DNA of 32,056 bases from Clostridium arbusti SL206 (GTDB lineage Bacteria; Bacillota; Clostridia; Clostridiales; Clostridiaceae). Location of the stretch: positions 1 through 32,056 of the forward strand of contig NZ_BAEV01000037.1 of assembly GCF_000246895.1 (NCBI RefSeq). The letters are read 5' to 3'. Below the pieces are notes generated by a model. The model did no database searches and was not told the origin of the DNA. It saw only the letters and a list, made by a program, of their open reading frames with translations. A program made the translations under genes and the position numbers. Below, piece after piece: positions 16,651-24,858 of the stretch. Numbering within the stretch: position 1 is the stretch's first letter; each line of letters opens with the position of its first letter.

Positions 16651-18719
16651 TGTAAGCTGACAACTCCTTCAGTTTTTATTTCGATTTCATTAGGTATCTC
16701 ATTTAGTGATAAAACTGTAATATTAGGGAATACCATTTCTATAAGCTTTCTAACCGCTGGCCTAATCTTTGGAGAAACCAATATTGCAGGTTGATTTTCT
16801 GGAAAATATATGGTATTAAGTGCATTTTTTATTGAATCAAGAATTCTTGAAGTAGTATCTGGATCTACCGCTGGGAAAGAACCCTGCATAGATTTTTGTA
16901 TGTTATTTGCTATAACATTTTCAACTTCTGGTGCAAAGGTAGCCACCACAATTCTATTATTTTCATCTACTAATGGATTACATATACTTCTTCCGAGAGC
17001 TATTCTTACATATTCTGTGAGTAGTTCTAAATCCTTTGAATTCCTTGAATTATCTGCAAGACTCTCCAGTATAGTTACCATATCTTTAACAGGTACTTTT
17101 TCTTTTAATAAATTTTGAAGTACTTTTTGCACTTCTCCAATAGTCATAAGGTCTGGAATAAGTTCTTCTACTACAGCACTATATCTTTCCTTCATTGAAT
17201 CTATTATTGTCTTAACTTCCTGTCTTCCAAGAAGCTCATAAGAATGTGATTTTATAGTTTCAGTTAAATGAGTTACCATTACTGTAGTAGGGTCAACTAC
17301 AGTGAAACCCTTAATTTCAGCATCTTCTCTCTGATCCTTATTAATCCATACTGCTGGAAGGCCAAAGGTTGGCTCAATAGTTTTTATGCCTTGTATTTCT
17401 CCACTCTCACCGCTAGGATCCATGGATAAAAGCATACTTGGCATAAGTTCTCCCTTAGCTACCACAGTTCCTCTTATCTTTACTACATATTCATTAGTTT
17501 TTAATTGTAGATTATCTCTTATTCTTATAGGTTGAACTACAATTCCCATTTCTATAGCGCATTGTCTTCTTACAGATGCAATTCTTTGAAGAAGATCTCC
17601 TCCTGAAGCTTCATCTGCCAGTGGAATAAGTCCATAACCTATTTCTATTTCCATTGGTTCTACAGATATTAAATTCATAACATTTTCAGGCTCTTTATTT
17701 TCTTGTTCAGTTAATTCCATATTCATAGTTTCTTCCTGAATTATCTCCTGAGCCTTTTCATCCTTATATAATAAATAAGCACCTACCCCACATGCAATTG
17801 CTAGGATAAAAAAAGGTAAAAAAGGTAGTCCTGGTATAAAGCTTAAAAGTAAAAGTATGCCCGCTGCTATCCCTAAAACTTTAGGATATCCTGTAAGTTG
17901 TCCAACTACCTGCTTACCAAAGTCCTCATCATTACCAGAACGAGTTACCAAAATACCTGTAGCAATTGATATTAAAAGTGCAGGTATTTGACTTACAAGT
18001 CCATCACCTATAGTAAGTCTTACATAAGTTTGAGCAGCCTCTGCAATAGGCATATTTAGCTGTACTGCTCCAATTACTATTCCAGCTAATATATTTATTA
18101 AAACTATTACAATACTTGCTATAGCATCTCCCTTAACAAATTTAGAAGCACCATCCATAGAGCCATAAAAATCAGCTTCACTCTGAATCTTCTTTCTTCT
18201 ATTCTTTGCCTCAGCATCATCTATAAGTCCTGCATTGAGGTCAGCATCTATACTCATTTGCTTACCAGGCATAGCATCTAGTGCAAATCTTGCAGCAACT
18301 TCTGCAACTCTTCCAGCACCATTTGTTATTACTATAAATTGTATTACTATTATAATTAAAAATATTATTATACCAACTAAATAATTTCCTCCTACAACAA
18401 AACTTCCAAAAGCATTAATTACATCTCCCGCATTAGCTTGACTCAATATAAGTCTTGTAGAAGAAATATTAAGTCCTAATCTGAATAGTGTAGTAATAAG
18501 AAGTAGGGTTGGAAATACCGATAATTGTAAAACCTCTGTAGTAAACATGGTTATAAGTATTATAATTATTGCAATAGTTATATTTATTACTATCAAGACA
18601 TCTAACATAGGTGTAGGCAGTGGTATTATTATCATAAGAACTATAAACATTACTCCAACTGCCACAAGAATATCCAAGTTGTTTTTTAACTTAAAACCGC
18701 TTTTCTTGTCATTACTCAT
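16647..18719 (-). CDS. flhA: Flagellar export-gate protein FlhA
   Basis: A 690-residue protein of usual length. The N-terminal membrane domain has about eight helices (residues 14-325). It includes the FHIPEP signature around NGAGRVAEVAARFALDAMPG and the cytosolic loop GKQMSIDADLNAG. The C-terminal domain (about 350-690) forms the nonameric ring that docks export chaperones and substrates. It sits at the centre of the flagellar type III export gate with FliPQR-FlhB. GGGTGAG precedes the ATG; the fliR-flhB gene ends 15 bp upstream. Confidence 0.95.
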   Translation of the reverse strand: MSNDKKSGFKLKNNLDILVAVGVMFIVLMIIIPLPTPMLDVLIVINITIAIIIILITMFTTEVLQLSVFPTLLLITTLFRLGLNISSTRLILSQANAGDVINAFGSFVVGGNYLVGIIIFLIIIVIQFIVITNGAGRVAEVAARFALDAMPGKQMSIDADLNAGLIDDAEAKNRRKKIQSEADFYGSMDGASKFVKGDAIASIVIVLINILAGIVIGAVQLNMPIAEAAQTYVRLTIGDGLVSQIPALLISIATGILVTRSGNDEDFGKQVVGQLTGYPKVLGIAAGILLLLSFIPGLPFLPFFILAIACGVGAYLLYKDEKAQEIIQEETMNMELTEQENKEPENVMNLISVEPMEIEIGYGLIPLADEASGGDLLQRIASVRRQCAIEMGIVVQPIRIRDNLQLKTNEYVVKIRGTVVAKGELMPSMLLSMDPSGESGEIQGIKTIEPTFGLPAVWINKDQREDAEIKGFTVVDPTTVMVTHLTETIKSHSYELLGRQEVKTIIDSMKERYSAVVEELIPDLMTIGEVQKVLQNLLKEKVPVKDMVTILESLADNSRNSKDLELLTEYVRIALGRSICNPLVDENNRIVVATFAPEVENVIANNIQKSMQGSFPAVDPDTTSRILDSIKNALNTIYFPENQPAILVSPKIRPAVRKLIEMVFPNITVLSLNEIPNEIEIKTEGVVSLQ

Positions 18720-18734
18720 TTGTTATCTCACCCT

Positions 18735-20567
18735 TTACTTCTTTTTCATTTTATATACTAAAGCCAATATCTCTGCCACCGCTTGATACATATCCATAGG
18801 TATTTCTCCATCAATATCTACCTCTTTATATATAAGTCTAGCTAGAGGCTTATCTTCTATAATTGGTACATTATTTTCTTTTGCAATATCCTTTATCTTA
18901 AGAGCTATTCTATCTGCTCCCTTTGCTATGACAACAGGTGCACTGCTCTCTCCTTCTGTATACTTAAGAGCCACTGCAATATGTGTTGGATTTGTTACTA
19001 CCACTGTTGCCTCTGGCACACTTGCCATCATTCTCTTTGCAGACATCTCCTTCATCTTCTGCTTTCTCTTTGACTTTACTTCTGGATCTCCTTCATCTTG
19101 CTTAAATTCTTCCTTTATTTCCTGCTTTGTCATCTTTAATTCCTTGTTATGCATAAACCTTTGATATATATAATCTGATATGGAAATAACAAGCATAATT
19201 ATGCAAATTCTAAATAAAATTCCTGTGAAAATTCCCTTTAATGCATAGGGTAGAGAAGCAAATGTAAGTGTATTCATTATAAGTAATTTATCCAAATTAT
19301 CTCTTACAAATTGATATCCTACAAAGCCCACAATAGTTATAAGTATAACATCTTTAAAAAGTTCCACCACTGTTCTTGAAGAAAAAATCTTTTTAAAGCC
19401 CGATATTGGATTTAATTTTTTAAAGTCAGGTTTTAAGGTTTCAGTAGTAAAGATGAAACCTGATTGAATGTAGTTTGCCAGTACTCCTAAAATCAGAATT
19501 GGTACTGCAAACATAAGAAATATTACACCTATATTAATTACAGCAAATATGAGTATATTATGTATTACATTATAATTTAAGTCCCTGTTTAAAGAAGTAT
19601 TTAAATAGGAAAACATCATGTTTCTAAGTCTATCATAGGAGAAATTCCCCATAGTAGAAATAACCAAAGTGGCTCCCATAAGAGTAAGTGCTAGAGCCAC
19701 TTCTTTACTCTTAGCTACTTGACCTTTTTTCTTTGCATCACTTTTCTTTTTAGGTGTAGCCTGCTCTGTTTTATCTTCAGATGCAAATATAATAACTACT
19801 GCAGGTACTATATTGTATAGACCCTTCCAAAGATCTGGTATTAAGCTAAATGCACTCACTATAAGATTCACTATTATAGGTAATATAAGCATAAAAATTG
19901 AGAATCCTAAAAGTATCTTAACCGGCATTCCAAGAATCATTACATTTAGCTGAGGTACAGTTCTTGAAACAAGCCCCATCACTATATCCGTTATTATTAG
20001 GACTATTACTATGGGCATTGCAATCTTTATACCTATTATAAAAAATTGAACCAGGGCATTTAAAGCATACATGGCAGACTGATCACCTAATATAAATTTT
20101 CCTATATGTATTGTATTAAAACTATCTATAAGTGCTTTTATAAGTACATGGTGTCCATCAATTACAAGAAATACTACCACACTTAACATAGCTAAAATTC
20201 TCTCTATTAGTGTTTCGTTACTTTGAGTACTGGGATCAAATAAAGACATCATACTAAAACCAACTTGTACGTCCATAAACTGTCCTGCAATTTTACCACA
20301 AATAAAAACCAAATTAGTCAGATATCCAAGTACAAGTCCTGTTATTATTTCACAGGCACATTGCTCTATATAAATAAATCCATTATCAATTCCCGTGACA
20401 CTACTATAATCTATACTTGATACAATAAAAAATGAAATTATAGCACAAAATGAAATTTTAATTGTATTTGGAAGCCCATTTGGAAACAGCACCTGAAGAG
20501 CTACAAAAAAAGTTATAATCCTTAAAAATACTAGAAAAAAGGCAGAAAAATAGGATAAATCAATCAT
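18735..20567 (-). CDS. fliR-flhB: FliR-FlhB fusion protein of the flagellar export gate
   Basis: One uninterrupted 610-residue frame carries two export-gate proteins. Residues 1-260 are FliR (helical membrane protein; FDPSTQSNETLIERI near 110). From about 262, ASEDKTEQATPKKKSDAKKK marks the FlhB N-terminus, followed by four membrane helices (about 290-475) and the cytosolic autoprotease domain. The cleavage site NPTH is at 526-529. No start codon with a ribosome binding site lies at the junction, so it is a true fusion. Such fusions are known in clostridia and fix the FliR:FlhB ratio at 1:1. FlhB switches export from rod-hook to filament proteins, together with FliK. GGTGTGA precedes the ATG. 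Confidence 0.95.
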   Translation of the reverse strand: MIDLSYFSAFFLVFLRIITFFVALQVLFPNGLPNTIKISFCAIISFFIVSSIDYSSVTGIDNGFIYIEQCACEIITGLVLGYLTNLVFICGKIAGQFMDVQVGFSMMSLFDPSTQSNETLIERILAMLSVVVFLVIDGHHVLIKALIDSFNTIHIGKFILGDQSAMYALNALVQFFIIGIKIAMPIVIVLIITDIVMGLVSRTVPQLNVMILGMPVKILLGFSIFMLILPIIVNLIVSAFSLIPDLWKGLYNIVPAVVIIFASEDKTEQATPKKKSDAKKKGQVAKSKEVALALTLMGATLVISTMGNFSYDRLRNMMFSYLNTSLNRDLNYNVIHNILIFAVINIGVIFLMFAVPILILGVLANYIQSGFIFTTETLKPDFKKLNPISGFKKIFSSRTVVELFKDVILITIVGFVGYQFVRDNLDKLLIMNTLTFASLPYALKGIFTGILFRICIIMLVISISDYIYQRFMHNKELKMTKQEIKEEFKQDEGDPEVKSKRKQKMKEMSAKRMMASVPEATVVVTNPTHIAVALKYTEGESSAPVVIAKGADRIALKIKDIAKENNVPIIEDKPLARLIYKEVDIDGEIPMDMYQAVAEILALVYKMKKK

Positions 20568-20577
20568 ATTATCACAC

Positions 20578-20847
20578 CTATCTAGTTATATTTGCTATCA
20601 TGTCAAATATTCTTTCTGTAAAACCAGTCATCATATGAAGCATCCATGTACTAGCTACTATTCCAACAACTGCTATGGCAAGAAGCTTTGGAACAAAGGT
20701 AAGTGTCTGTTCCTGTATCTGAGTTGTAGCCTGCATTATGCTTATAATGAGTCCTACCACAACGGATACAATTAAAATTGGTGCAGATATTAAAAGTCCT
20801 GTACTTATAGCATCCTTTAATACTTTCAAAAGCATATTCTCTGTCAT
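20578..20847 (-). CDS. fliQ: Flagellar export-gate protein FliQ
   Basis: An 89-residue protein of standard length with two membrane helices (about 15-38 and 50-75). It contains the family motif IISIMQATTQIQEQTLTFVPK. It forms the export gate with FliP and FliR in the basal-body membrane. GGGGAG precedes the ATG. It sits 13 bp after fliP and 10 bp before fliR-flhB. Confidence 0.95.
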   Translation of the reverse strand: MTENMLLKVLKDAISTGLLISAPILIVSVVVGLIISIMQATTQIQEQTLTFVPKLLAIAVVGIVASTWMLHMMTGFTERIFDMIANITR

Positions 20848-20860
20848 AATAATTCTCCCC

Positions 20861-21625
20861 TCACGAAAAACTTAAAATAAGTGATTTGACTACTAAATAC
20901 CAACCATCTACCATTACAAATAATAGAATCTTAAACGGCAGTGAAACCATAGCTGGTGGTACCATAAACATACCCATGGACATAAGTATACTTGCCGCCA
21001 CAAAATCTATAATCATAAATGGTATAAATAATAAAAAACCTATTATAAAGGCTGTTTTTAATTCACTTATTATAAATGCAGGTATAACCACATGAATAGG
21101 AGTATGCTCCGTATCAGTCTTTGGATCCATTTTAGCTGCATCCATAAACAATTGAAGATCCTTTTGTCTTGTCTGCTTAAGCATAAAATCCTTTAAAGGT
21201 TTTTCTCCTATAGTAATTGCCTGTTGCTGACTTATCTGATTATTTATGTAAGGCTGAATAGCATTATTATTAATTGTAGTATATGTAGGCATCATTATAA
21301 AAAAAGTTAAAAATAAAGCTAGTCCAATTATCACCTGACTAGGTGGAGCATTTTGAGTTCCCAATGCATTTTTTAGAAAACCAAGTACCACAATGATTCT
21401 CGTAAAACTAGTAGTCATAATAATTATAGATGGAAGCAGCGTAAGTACTGTAAGCATTAGAAGAAGTTTTATATTATCCACATAATCCGTTGGACTTGAC
21501 GCATTGTCTACAGATAAATTTATCTTTGGCACTGGTATACTTTGCGGCGCTGCATAGGTCCTATTATTAATAAAAAATATACAAAATAAAACTAAAATAG
21601 ATATTATACAAGCTTTTTTCTTCAT
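20861..21625 (-). CDS. fliP: Flagellar export-gate protein FliP
   Basis: A 254-residue protein. A cleavable signal peptide (residues 1-25, basic KKK then a hydrophobic run ending RTYA) is typical of FliP. Four membrane helices follow. Family motifs are SFTRIIVVLGFLKNALGTQ (about 92-110) and FIMMPTYTTI. It is the core of the FliPQR export channel. AAAAGGAAGG precedes the ATG; 77 bp separate it from fliO. Confidence 0.95.
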   Translation of the reverse strand: MKKKACIISILVLFCIFFINNRTYAAPQSIPVPKINLSVDNASSPTDYVDNIKLLLMLTVLTLLPSIIIMTTSFTRIIVVLGFLKNALGTQNAPPSQVIIGLALFLTFFIMMPTYTTINNNAIQPYINNQISQQQAITIGEKPLKDFMLKQTRQKDLQLFMDAAKMDPKTDTEHTPIHVVIPAFIISELKTAFIIGFLLFIPFMIIDFVAASILMSMGMFMVPPAMVSLPFKILLFVMVDGWYLVVKSLILSFS

Positions 21626-21702
21626 TGAAACCTTCCTTTTTAATCTTAGGTATTTTCAAAGAAATAATGAATCAGTGTATTGCCTTTACTGTATTTTTAT
21701 TG

Positions 21703-22107
21703 CTATTTCTTTTTTTTCACCTTAATTTTATCCTTTAGTGTTTTTAAAAACTCACTTTTATTGCCAGTATTGAATTTATCTTTAAAATCCTTATAAAATT
21801 CGTTGAAATTTTTATATTGTGTGACTTTCTTTGACTCTTGAATTTTTTTTATTTCTTCGCTATCTAATTCCATTAGAATTTCCAGTTTGTTCCCTGCACT
21901 TGAGAAAAGGTACCCCCTTTCCCCAATTTTTATTAATAAAAGACTGTTTTCTTTAGTAAGTGTAAGCCTTTCTAATACCTTCATGTAGTTTCCATTTTGC
22001 ATATTTTGTAGCTTGTTTCCACCATATTTTATGCTTATATATATTAAAGGTAAAATAAATAAAAGTGCAACTACAAGCTTAAAAATCATTAATAATATAT
22101 TTGGCAT
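21703..22107 (-). CDS. fliO: FliO/FliZ-type flagellar biosynthesis protein
   Basis: A 134-residue protein. A single membrane helix (about 4-26) is followed by a cytosolic beta domain, with GGNKLQNMQNGNYMKVLERL near 30-50, LTLTKENSLLLIKIG and YLFSSAGNKLEIL. The tail is basic and coiled. FliO helps assemble the FliP ring. The position just before fliP supports the call, since the sequence itself is weakly conserved. The ribosome binding site (GGTGG) is moderate. Confidence 0.82.
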   Translation of the reverse strand: MPNILLMIFKLVVALLFILPLIYISIKYGGNKLQNMQNGNYMKVLERLTLTKENSLLLIKIGERGYLFSSAGNKLEILMELDSEEIKKIQESKKVTQYKNFNEFYKDFKDKFNTGNKSEFLKTLKDKIKVKKKK

Positions 22108-22131
22108 TTTCTACCACCCTAATTATATTTT

Positions 22132-22200
22132 AGGCCTATTCAAATAAATAACCAGTCAGTACGCTAATATATTTAACTTGCTATTTGTTTTCATATGCCT
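22132..22200. repeat. Short (69 bp) copy of the dispersed inverted-repeat element, at the fliL stop codon
   Basis: It runs from AGGCCTATTCAAATAAATAA then CCAGTCAGTACGCTA, through TTTAACTTGCTATTTGTTTT, to CATATGCCT. Both ends match those of the 159-bp copy at 23191-23349. The last base is also the last base of the fliL stop codon. It fills most of the gap between fliL and fliO. Confidence 0.78.
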
Positions 22201-22718
22201 TACTGAACTACTAATTCATCAAAATATATATGACTTATCTTTCCCTTTTTAAGCACTGGATTTACTGCATCGAGAATCTGTTGTTTCATATCATTTATAC
22301 TCTTTTCATTTCCAGTAAAATCAGAAGCTTTTTTGCTTCTCAATACACTATTAACTGCATCACTTAAAATAGGTTTTTTATTTACATCTTCACTTTCAAG
22401 TTCAGCTTTAAGCTTACTATTATTTTCGTCATATCCAAAACTTACCTTTACCTTTAAATATCTTTGAGAATCAGTATCTGATAAATTTACTATAGCTTCA
22501 TCTAAAGAGTAAGTATTTTCATCTGCCGAAGTAGTGGTAACTGGTGAAGCAGTATTATTTATATTACTTGAAGTGCTGGCTTGATGTAGTTTTGCTGCTC
22601 CTCCAAAGAAGAGAATGTAACCTCCAAAGGCTCCTAATAAAACAATTAATAGCACTAATAATATTATAATAATTTTACTAGCCCCACCTGTTTTATTTCC
22701 CTTATTCTTTTCACTCAT
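22200..22718 (-). CDS. fliL: Flagellar basal-body-associated protein FliL
   Basis: A 172-residue protein. A cytosolic N-terminus (MSEKNKGNKTGG) precedes one membrane helix (about 15-37) and a Ser/Thr-rich periplasmic linker. The FliL domain (about 65-172) contains EAIVNLSD, RYLKVKVSFGY and a C-terminal ISHIYFDELVVQ. It surrounds the stator and supports torque. A good AAAAGGAGATG site precedes the ATG. A dispersed repeat abuts the stop codon, but the C-terminus still has the family's normal end. Confidence 0.9.
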   Translation of the reverse strand: MSEKNKGNKTGGASKIIIILLVLLIVLLGAFGGYILFFGGAAKLHQASTSSNINNTASPVTTTSADENTYSLDEAIVNLSDTDSQRYLKVKVSFGYDENNSKLKAELESEDVNKKPILSDAVNSVLRSKKASDFTGNEKSINDMKQQILDAVNPVLKKGKISHIYFDELVVQ

Positions 22719-22813
22719 GCGTTCATCTCCTTTTGCAAATAATTAAAAACATAATTTATGTATTAGACATTTCCCAAAAATAAACATTTCCTATGGAAAT
22801 ATACACACAGGCT

Positions 22814-23008
22814 TTATTTATAATTTGAATTATAAATTCTCTTTTTAAATAATATTATCTTATCTATAATTTCATCTGAAGTTTCCTCTACAAGATATTT
22901 ATTTCCATTCATTAGCGTTATTACAGTTTCAGGTATTTCCTCAATTTTTTCTATATTATCTGAATTGATTATAAATTCCTTATGATTCATTCCGGTGAGT
23001 TTTATCAT
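22814..23008 (-). CDS. flbD: Flagellar protein FlbD (SwrD type)
   Basis: A 64-residue protein of standard family length. It begins MIKLTGMNHKEFIINSDNIE and has the conserved core PETVITLMNGNKYLVEE. The Bacillus homologue SwrD raises flagellar power. AGGTGAA precedes the ATG. It is usually followed by motA and motB in related operons; here the next gene is fliL. It is separated from flgE by 359 bp of non-coding repeats. Confidence 0.9.
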   Translation of the reverse strand: MIKLTGMNHKEFIINSDNIEKIEEIPETVITLMNGNKYLVEETSDEIIDKIILFKKRIYNSNYK

Positions 23009-23030
23009 AAATTCACCTGCTTTCTTATAT

Positions 23031-23078
23031 AATTGAAATAACTATTAAATATTTAACTTGTTATTTTTTACTCATGTA
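23031..23078. repeat. Possible decayed copy of the dispersed repeat
   Basis: The segment AATATTTAACTTGTTATTTT followed by TTACTCATG closely resembles ATATATTTAACTTGCTATTT followed by GTTTTCATATG in the copy at 22132-22200. The left end is only loosely matched. It lies between flbD and the 89-bp palindrome. Confidence 0.4.
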
Positions 23079-23098
23079 ATAATTCAAAAAATATATTT

Positions 23099-23187
23099 GT
23101 ACAATCAAAAGGTTAATTAATTATTAATAGTCTAAAACCTAAAGGCTAATACCATTAATAATTAACTCATCCCCTCTTTAATTGTAC
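23099..23187. repeat. 89-bp palindromic element between flgE and flbD
   Basis: It begins GTACAATCAAA and ends TTTAATTGTAC. Inside these ends, GTTAATTAATTATTAATAG pairs with CCATTAATAATTAAC. A central AACCTAAAGG loop remains. It is unlike the neighbouring repeat family in sequence. It has no T run on either side, so it is not a typical terminator. A small inverted-repeat element or an operon-internal RNA structure are the options. Confidence 0.65.
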
Positions 23188-23190
23188 ATT

Positions 23191-23349
23191 AGGCACATTC
23201 AAATAAATAACTAGTCAGTATGCTAGCCTATTTTAAATCCTACTGCGTCAACAGAACCCTCAGATAGCTTACTATCCTCAGAACCTGTTTCCTTGTTGGA
23301 TTCAAAATATTCGTCGCATCTTTGACTTACTATTTATTTTCATATGCCT
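23191..23349. repeat. Full-length (159 bp) dispersed element with terminal inverted repeats
   Basis: The left end AGGCACATTCAAATAAATAA, then CTAGTCAGTATGC, is an imperfect inverted copy of the right end GCATC, then TTTGACTTACTATTTATTTT, then CATATGCCT. A central hairpin is formed by GATAG/CTATC within CCTCAGATAGCTTACTATCC. No ORF is present. Related copies are at 1-79, 5389-5455 and 22132-22200. The layout is that of a MITE, but no target duplication can be defined. It ends 19 bp before the flgE stop codon. Confidence 0.82.
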
Positions 23350-23367
23350 TATTAACTTATTTATAAA

Positions 23368-24369
23368 TTATCTCTTAAGATTTACTATGGTATTTAATAT
23401 ATCATCACCTGTTGTTACAGCTTTACTATTAGCCTGAAAAGCTCTGCTTGCAACAATCATATCAGTGAACTGCTGAGCAAGATCTATATTTGACATTTCA
23501 AGCATTCCGGAAGTCATAGCACCGTATCCATCGCTATTATCACTTGCAGCAGCATGTCCTGCACCAGTTCTCACAACAGCATCTCCTGAGTTAGCTGAAA
23601 TATTATATAGATTTCCTCCTTCTTTTACTAAACCTGCTGGATTTTGAAAAGAAGCCATGGCAATTTGTCCGATTGCTGTAACTCTACCATCTTCAAGAGT
23701 TCCAACTATTAAACCATCTTTTCCTATGGAATAGCTTGTAACTCTAACTTCGGTTCCACCATCATTAACTGTACTAGGTATTCTTAATGTTTTAAGATTT
23801 GTATCATCAGATGTTACTGTACCTGAAGCATCTACAAAATTTATAGTTCCTTGCGCATCATTAGTAATACTTCCACCTACTGAATAACCCATAATTCTGT
23901 ATCCATCTGAAGTTAGAAGATTACCTGACTTATCTAGGGCAAAAGCACCATCTCTTGTGTATGAAATTTGTGAATTTGCATTTGCAGCAATATTATGATT
24001 AGTAGTACTGTTAACTGTAACGCCATTGTTACCAAAAACAGTAGGCCCTTTACTCACCAGGAAATATCCATCTCCATCAATAGCTACATCCAAAGTTCTA
24101 TTAGTAGTCTGTAAATTACCTTGAGTCATTATAGTATCTACTCCTGCTACTTTAACTCCAAGTCCTATCTGACTTGGATTTGTACCTCCTAGTGCTACTG
24201 TTGGCATTCCAGCATCTGTTGTAGTTTGACTTAACATATCTTGAAATCTTGTTCTACCACTTTTAAAGGCTGTTGTTCCATCATTTGCTATATTATTACT
24301 TACAACATCCAAGGCTGTTTGATTAGCCTGCATACCTGATACTCCTGAATTCAATAATCTTAATCCCAT
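23368..24369 (-). CDS. flgE: Flagellar hook protein FlgE
   Basis: A 333-residue axial protein. The N-terminal motif NNIANDGTTAFKSGRTRFQD (near 27-46) and the C-terminal SNIDLAQQFTDMIVASRAFQ are those of hook protein. The middle is a shorter variable domain than in enteric FlgE. It polymerises into the hook under the FlgD cap, with length set by FliK. The ATG at 24369 is chosen because GGAGG lies 8 bases upstream; the ATG at 24384 lies before that site. It follows flgD and the TIGR02530-type gene, as usual. Confidence 0.9.
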   Translation of the reverse strand: MGLRLLNSGVSGMQANQTALDVVSNNIANDGTTAFKSGRTRFQDMLSQTTTDAGMPTVALGGTNPSQIGLGVKVAGVDTIMTQGNLQTTNRTLDVAIDGDGYFLVSKGPTVFGNNGVTVNSTTNHNIAANANSQISYTRDGAFALDKSGNLLTSDGYRIMGYSVGGSITNDAQGTINFVDASGTVTSDDTNLKTLRIPSTVNDGGTEVRVTSYSIGKDGLIVGTLEDGRVTAIGQIAMASFQNPAGLVKEGGNLYNISANSGDAVVRTGAGHAAASDNSDGYGAMTSGMLEMSNIDLAQQFTDMIVASRAFQANSKAVTTGDDILNTIVNLKR

Positions 24370-24415
24370 ATTAAAAACCTCCATTAGTTTATTAATTTAT
24401 TTTTTATCATATTTT

Positions 24416-24469
24416 GATCAGCTTCTATCACTCCACTGATCTAGACTTCCCATAATAAGGTCCAGTCTA
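24416..24469 (-). other. Two tandem short hairpins ahead of flgE
   Basis: GATCAG (24416-24421) pairs with CTGATC (24436-24441), and directly beside it TAGACT (24442-24447) pairs with AGTCTA (24464-24469). The second begins inside the stop codon of the TIGR02530-type gene. They lie in the 97-bp gap before flgE and could stabilise or process the hook message. The stems are only 6 bp, so chance is possible. Confidence 0.35.
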
Positions 24470-24856
24470 AAGTAAAACCACACTATCCACATTGGTAAAA
24501 ACATTATTTTTAGCACTATTTTTGTCTACTGCTGTTATTACAGTTCTATTCTTAATACTTGTAACCAGTGCTAAATCTTTGTAAAGTATAACTGAATTTT
24601 TACATCCCTTTTGTTCTGCTTTATTTATGCCTTCATTTATAGTCTTCATATCCTGCTCATTTAGGCTTATACTTCTACTTCTAAGTCTTTCAGCAGCATG
24701 AGCTGAAATGTTAAATCCTTCTTTTTCGTTGATTTCTTTCTTTAATATATCTTTAAAATCTACATTATTTTTAGATTTTTCAGTACTTTTTTGCTGTGAA
24801 AAACCACCAATAGGTTCTATAGGGTGAATTTGTCCATTGATTACTCTATAACTCAT
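24467..24856 (-). CDS. Flagellar operon protein of the TIGR02530 family
   Basis: A 129-residue protein. It begins MSYRVINGQIHPIEPIG and has the conserved C-terminal half with FNISAHAAERLRSRSI, INEGINKAEQKGCKNSVILY and LALVTSIKNRTVITAVD. This small family is found between flgD and flgE in Gram-positive flagellar operons; its function is not established, though a role in hook assembly is likely. Its ATG comes two bases after the flgD stop and has no clear ribosome binding site, so translation is probably coupled. Confidence 0.85.
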   Translation of the reverse strand: MSYRVINGQIHPIEPIGGFSQQKSTEKSKNNVDFKDILKKEINEKEGFNISAHAAERLRSRSISLNEQDMKTINEGINKAEQKGCKNSVILYKDLALVTSIKNRTVITAVDKNSAKNNVFTNVDSVVLL

Positions 24857-24858
24857 CT

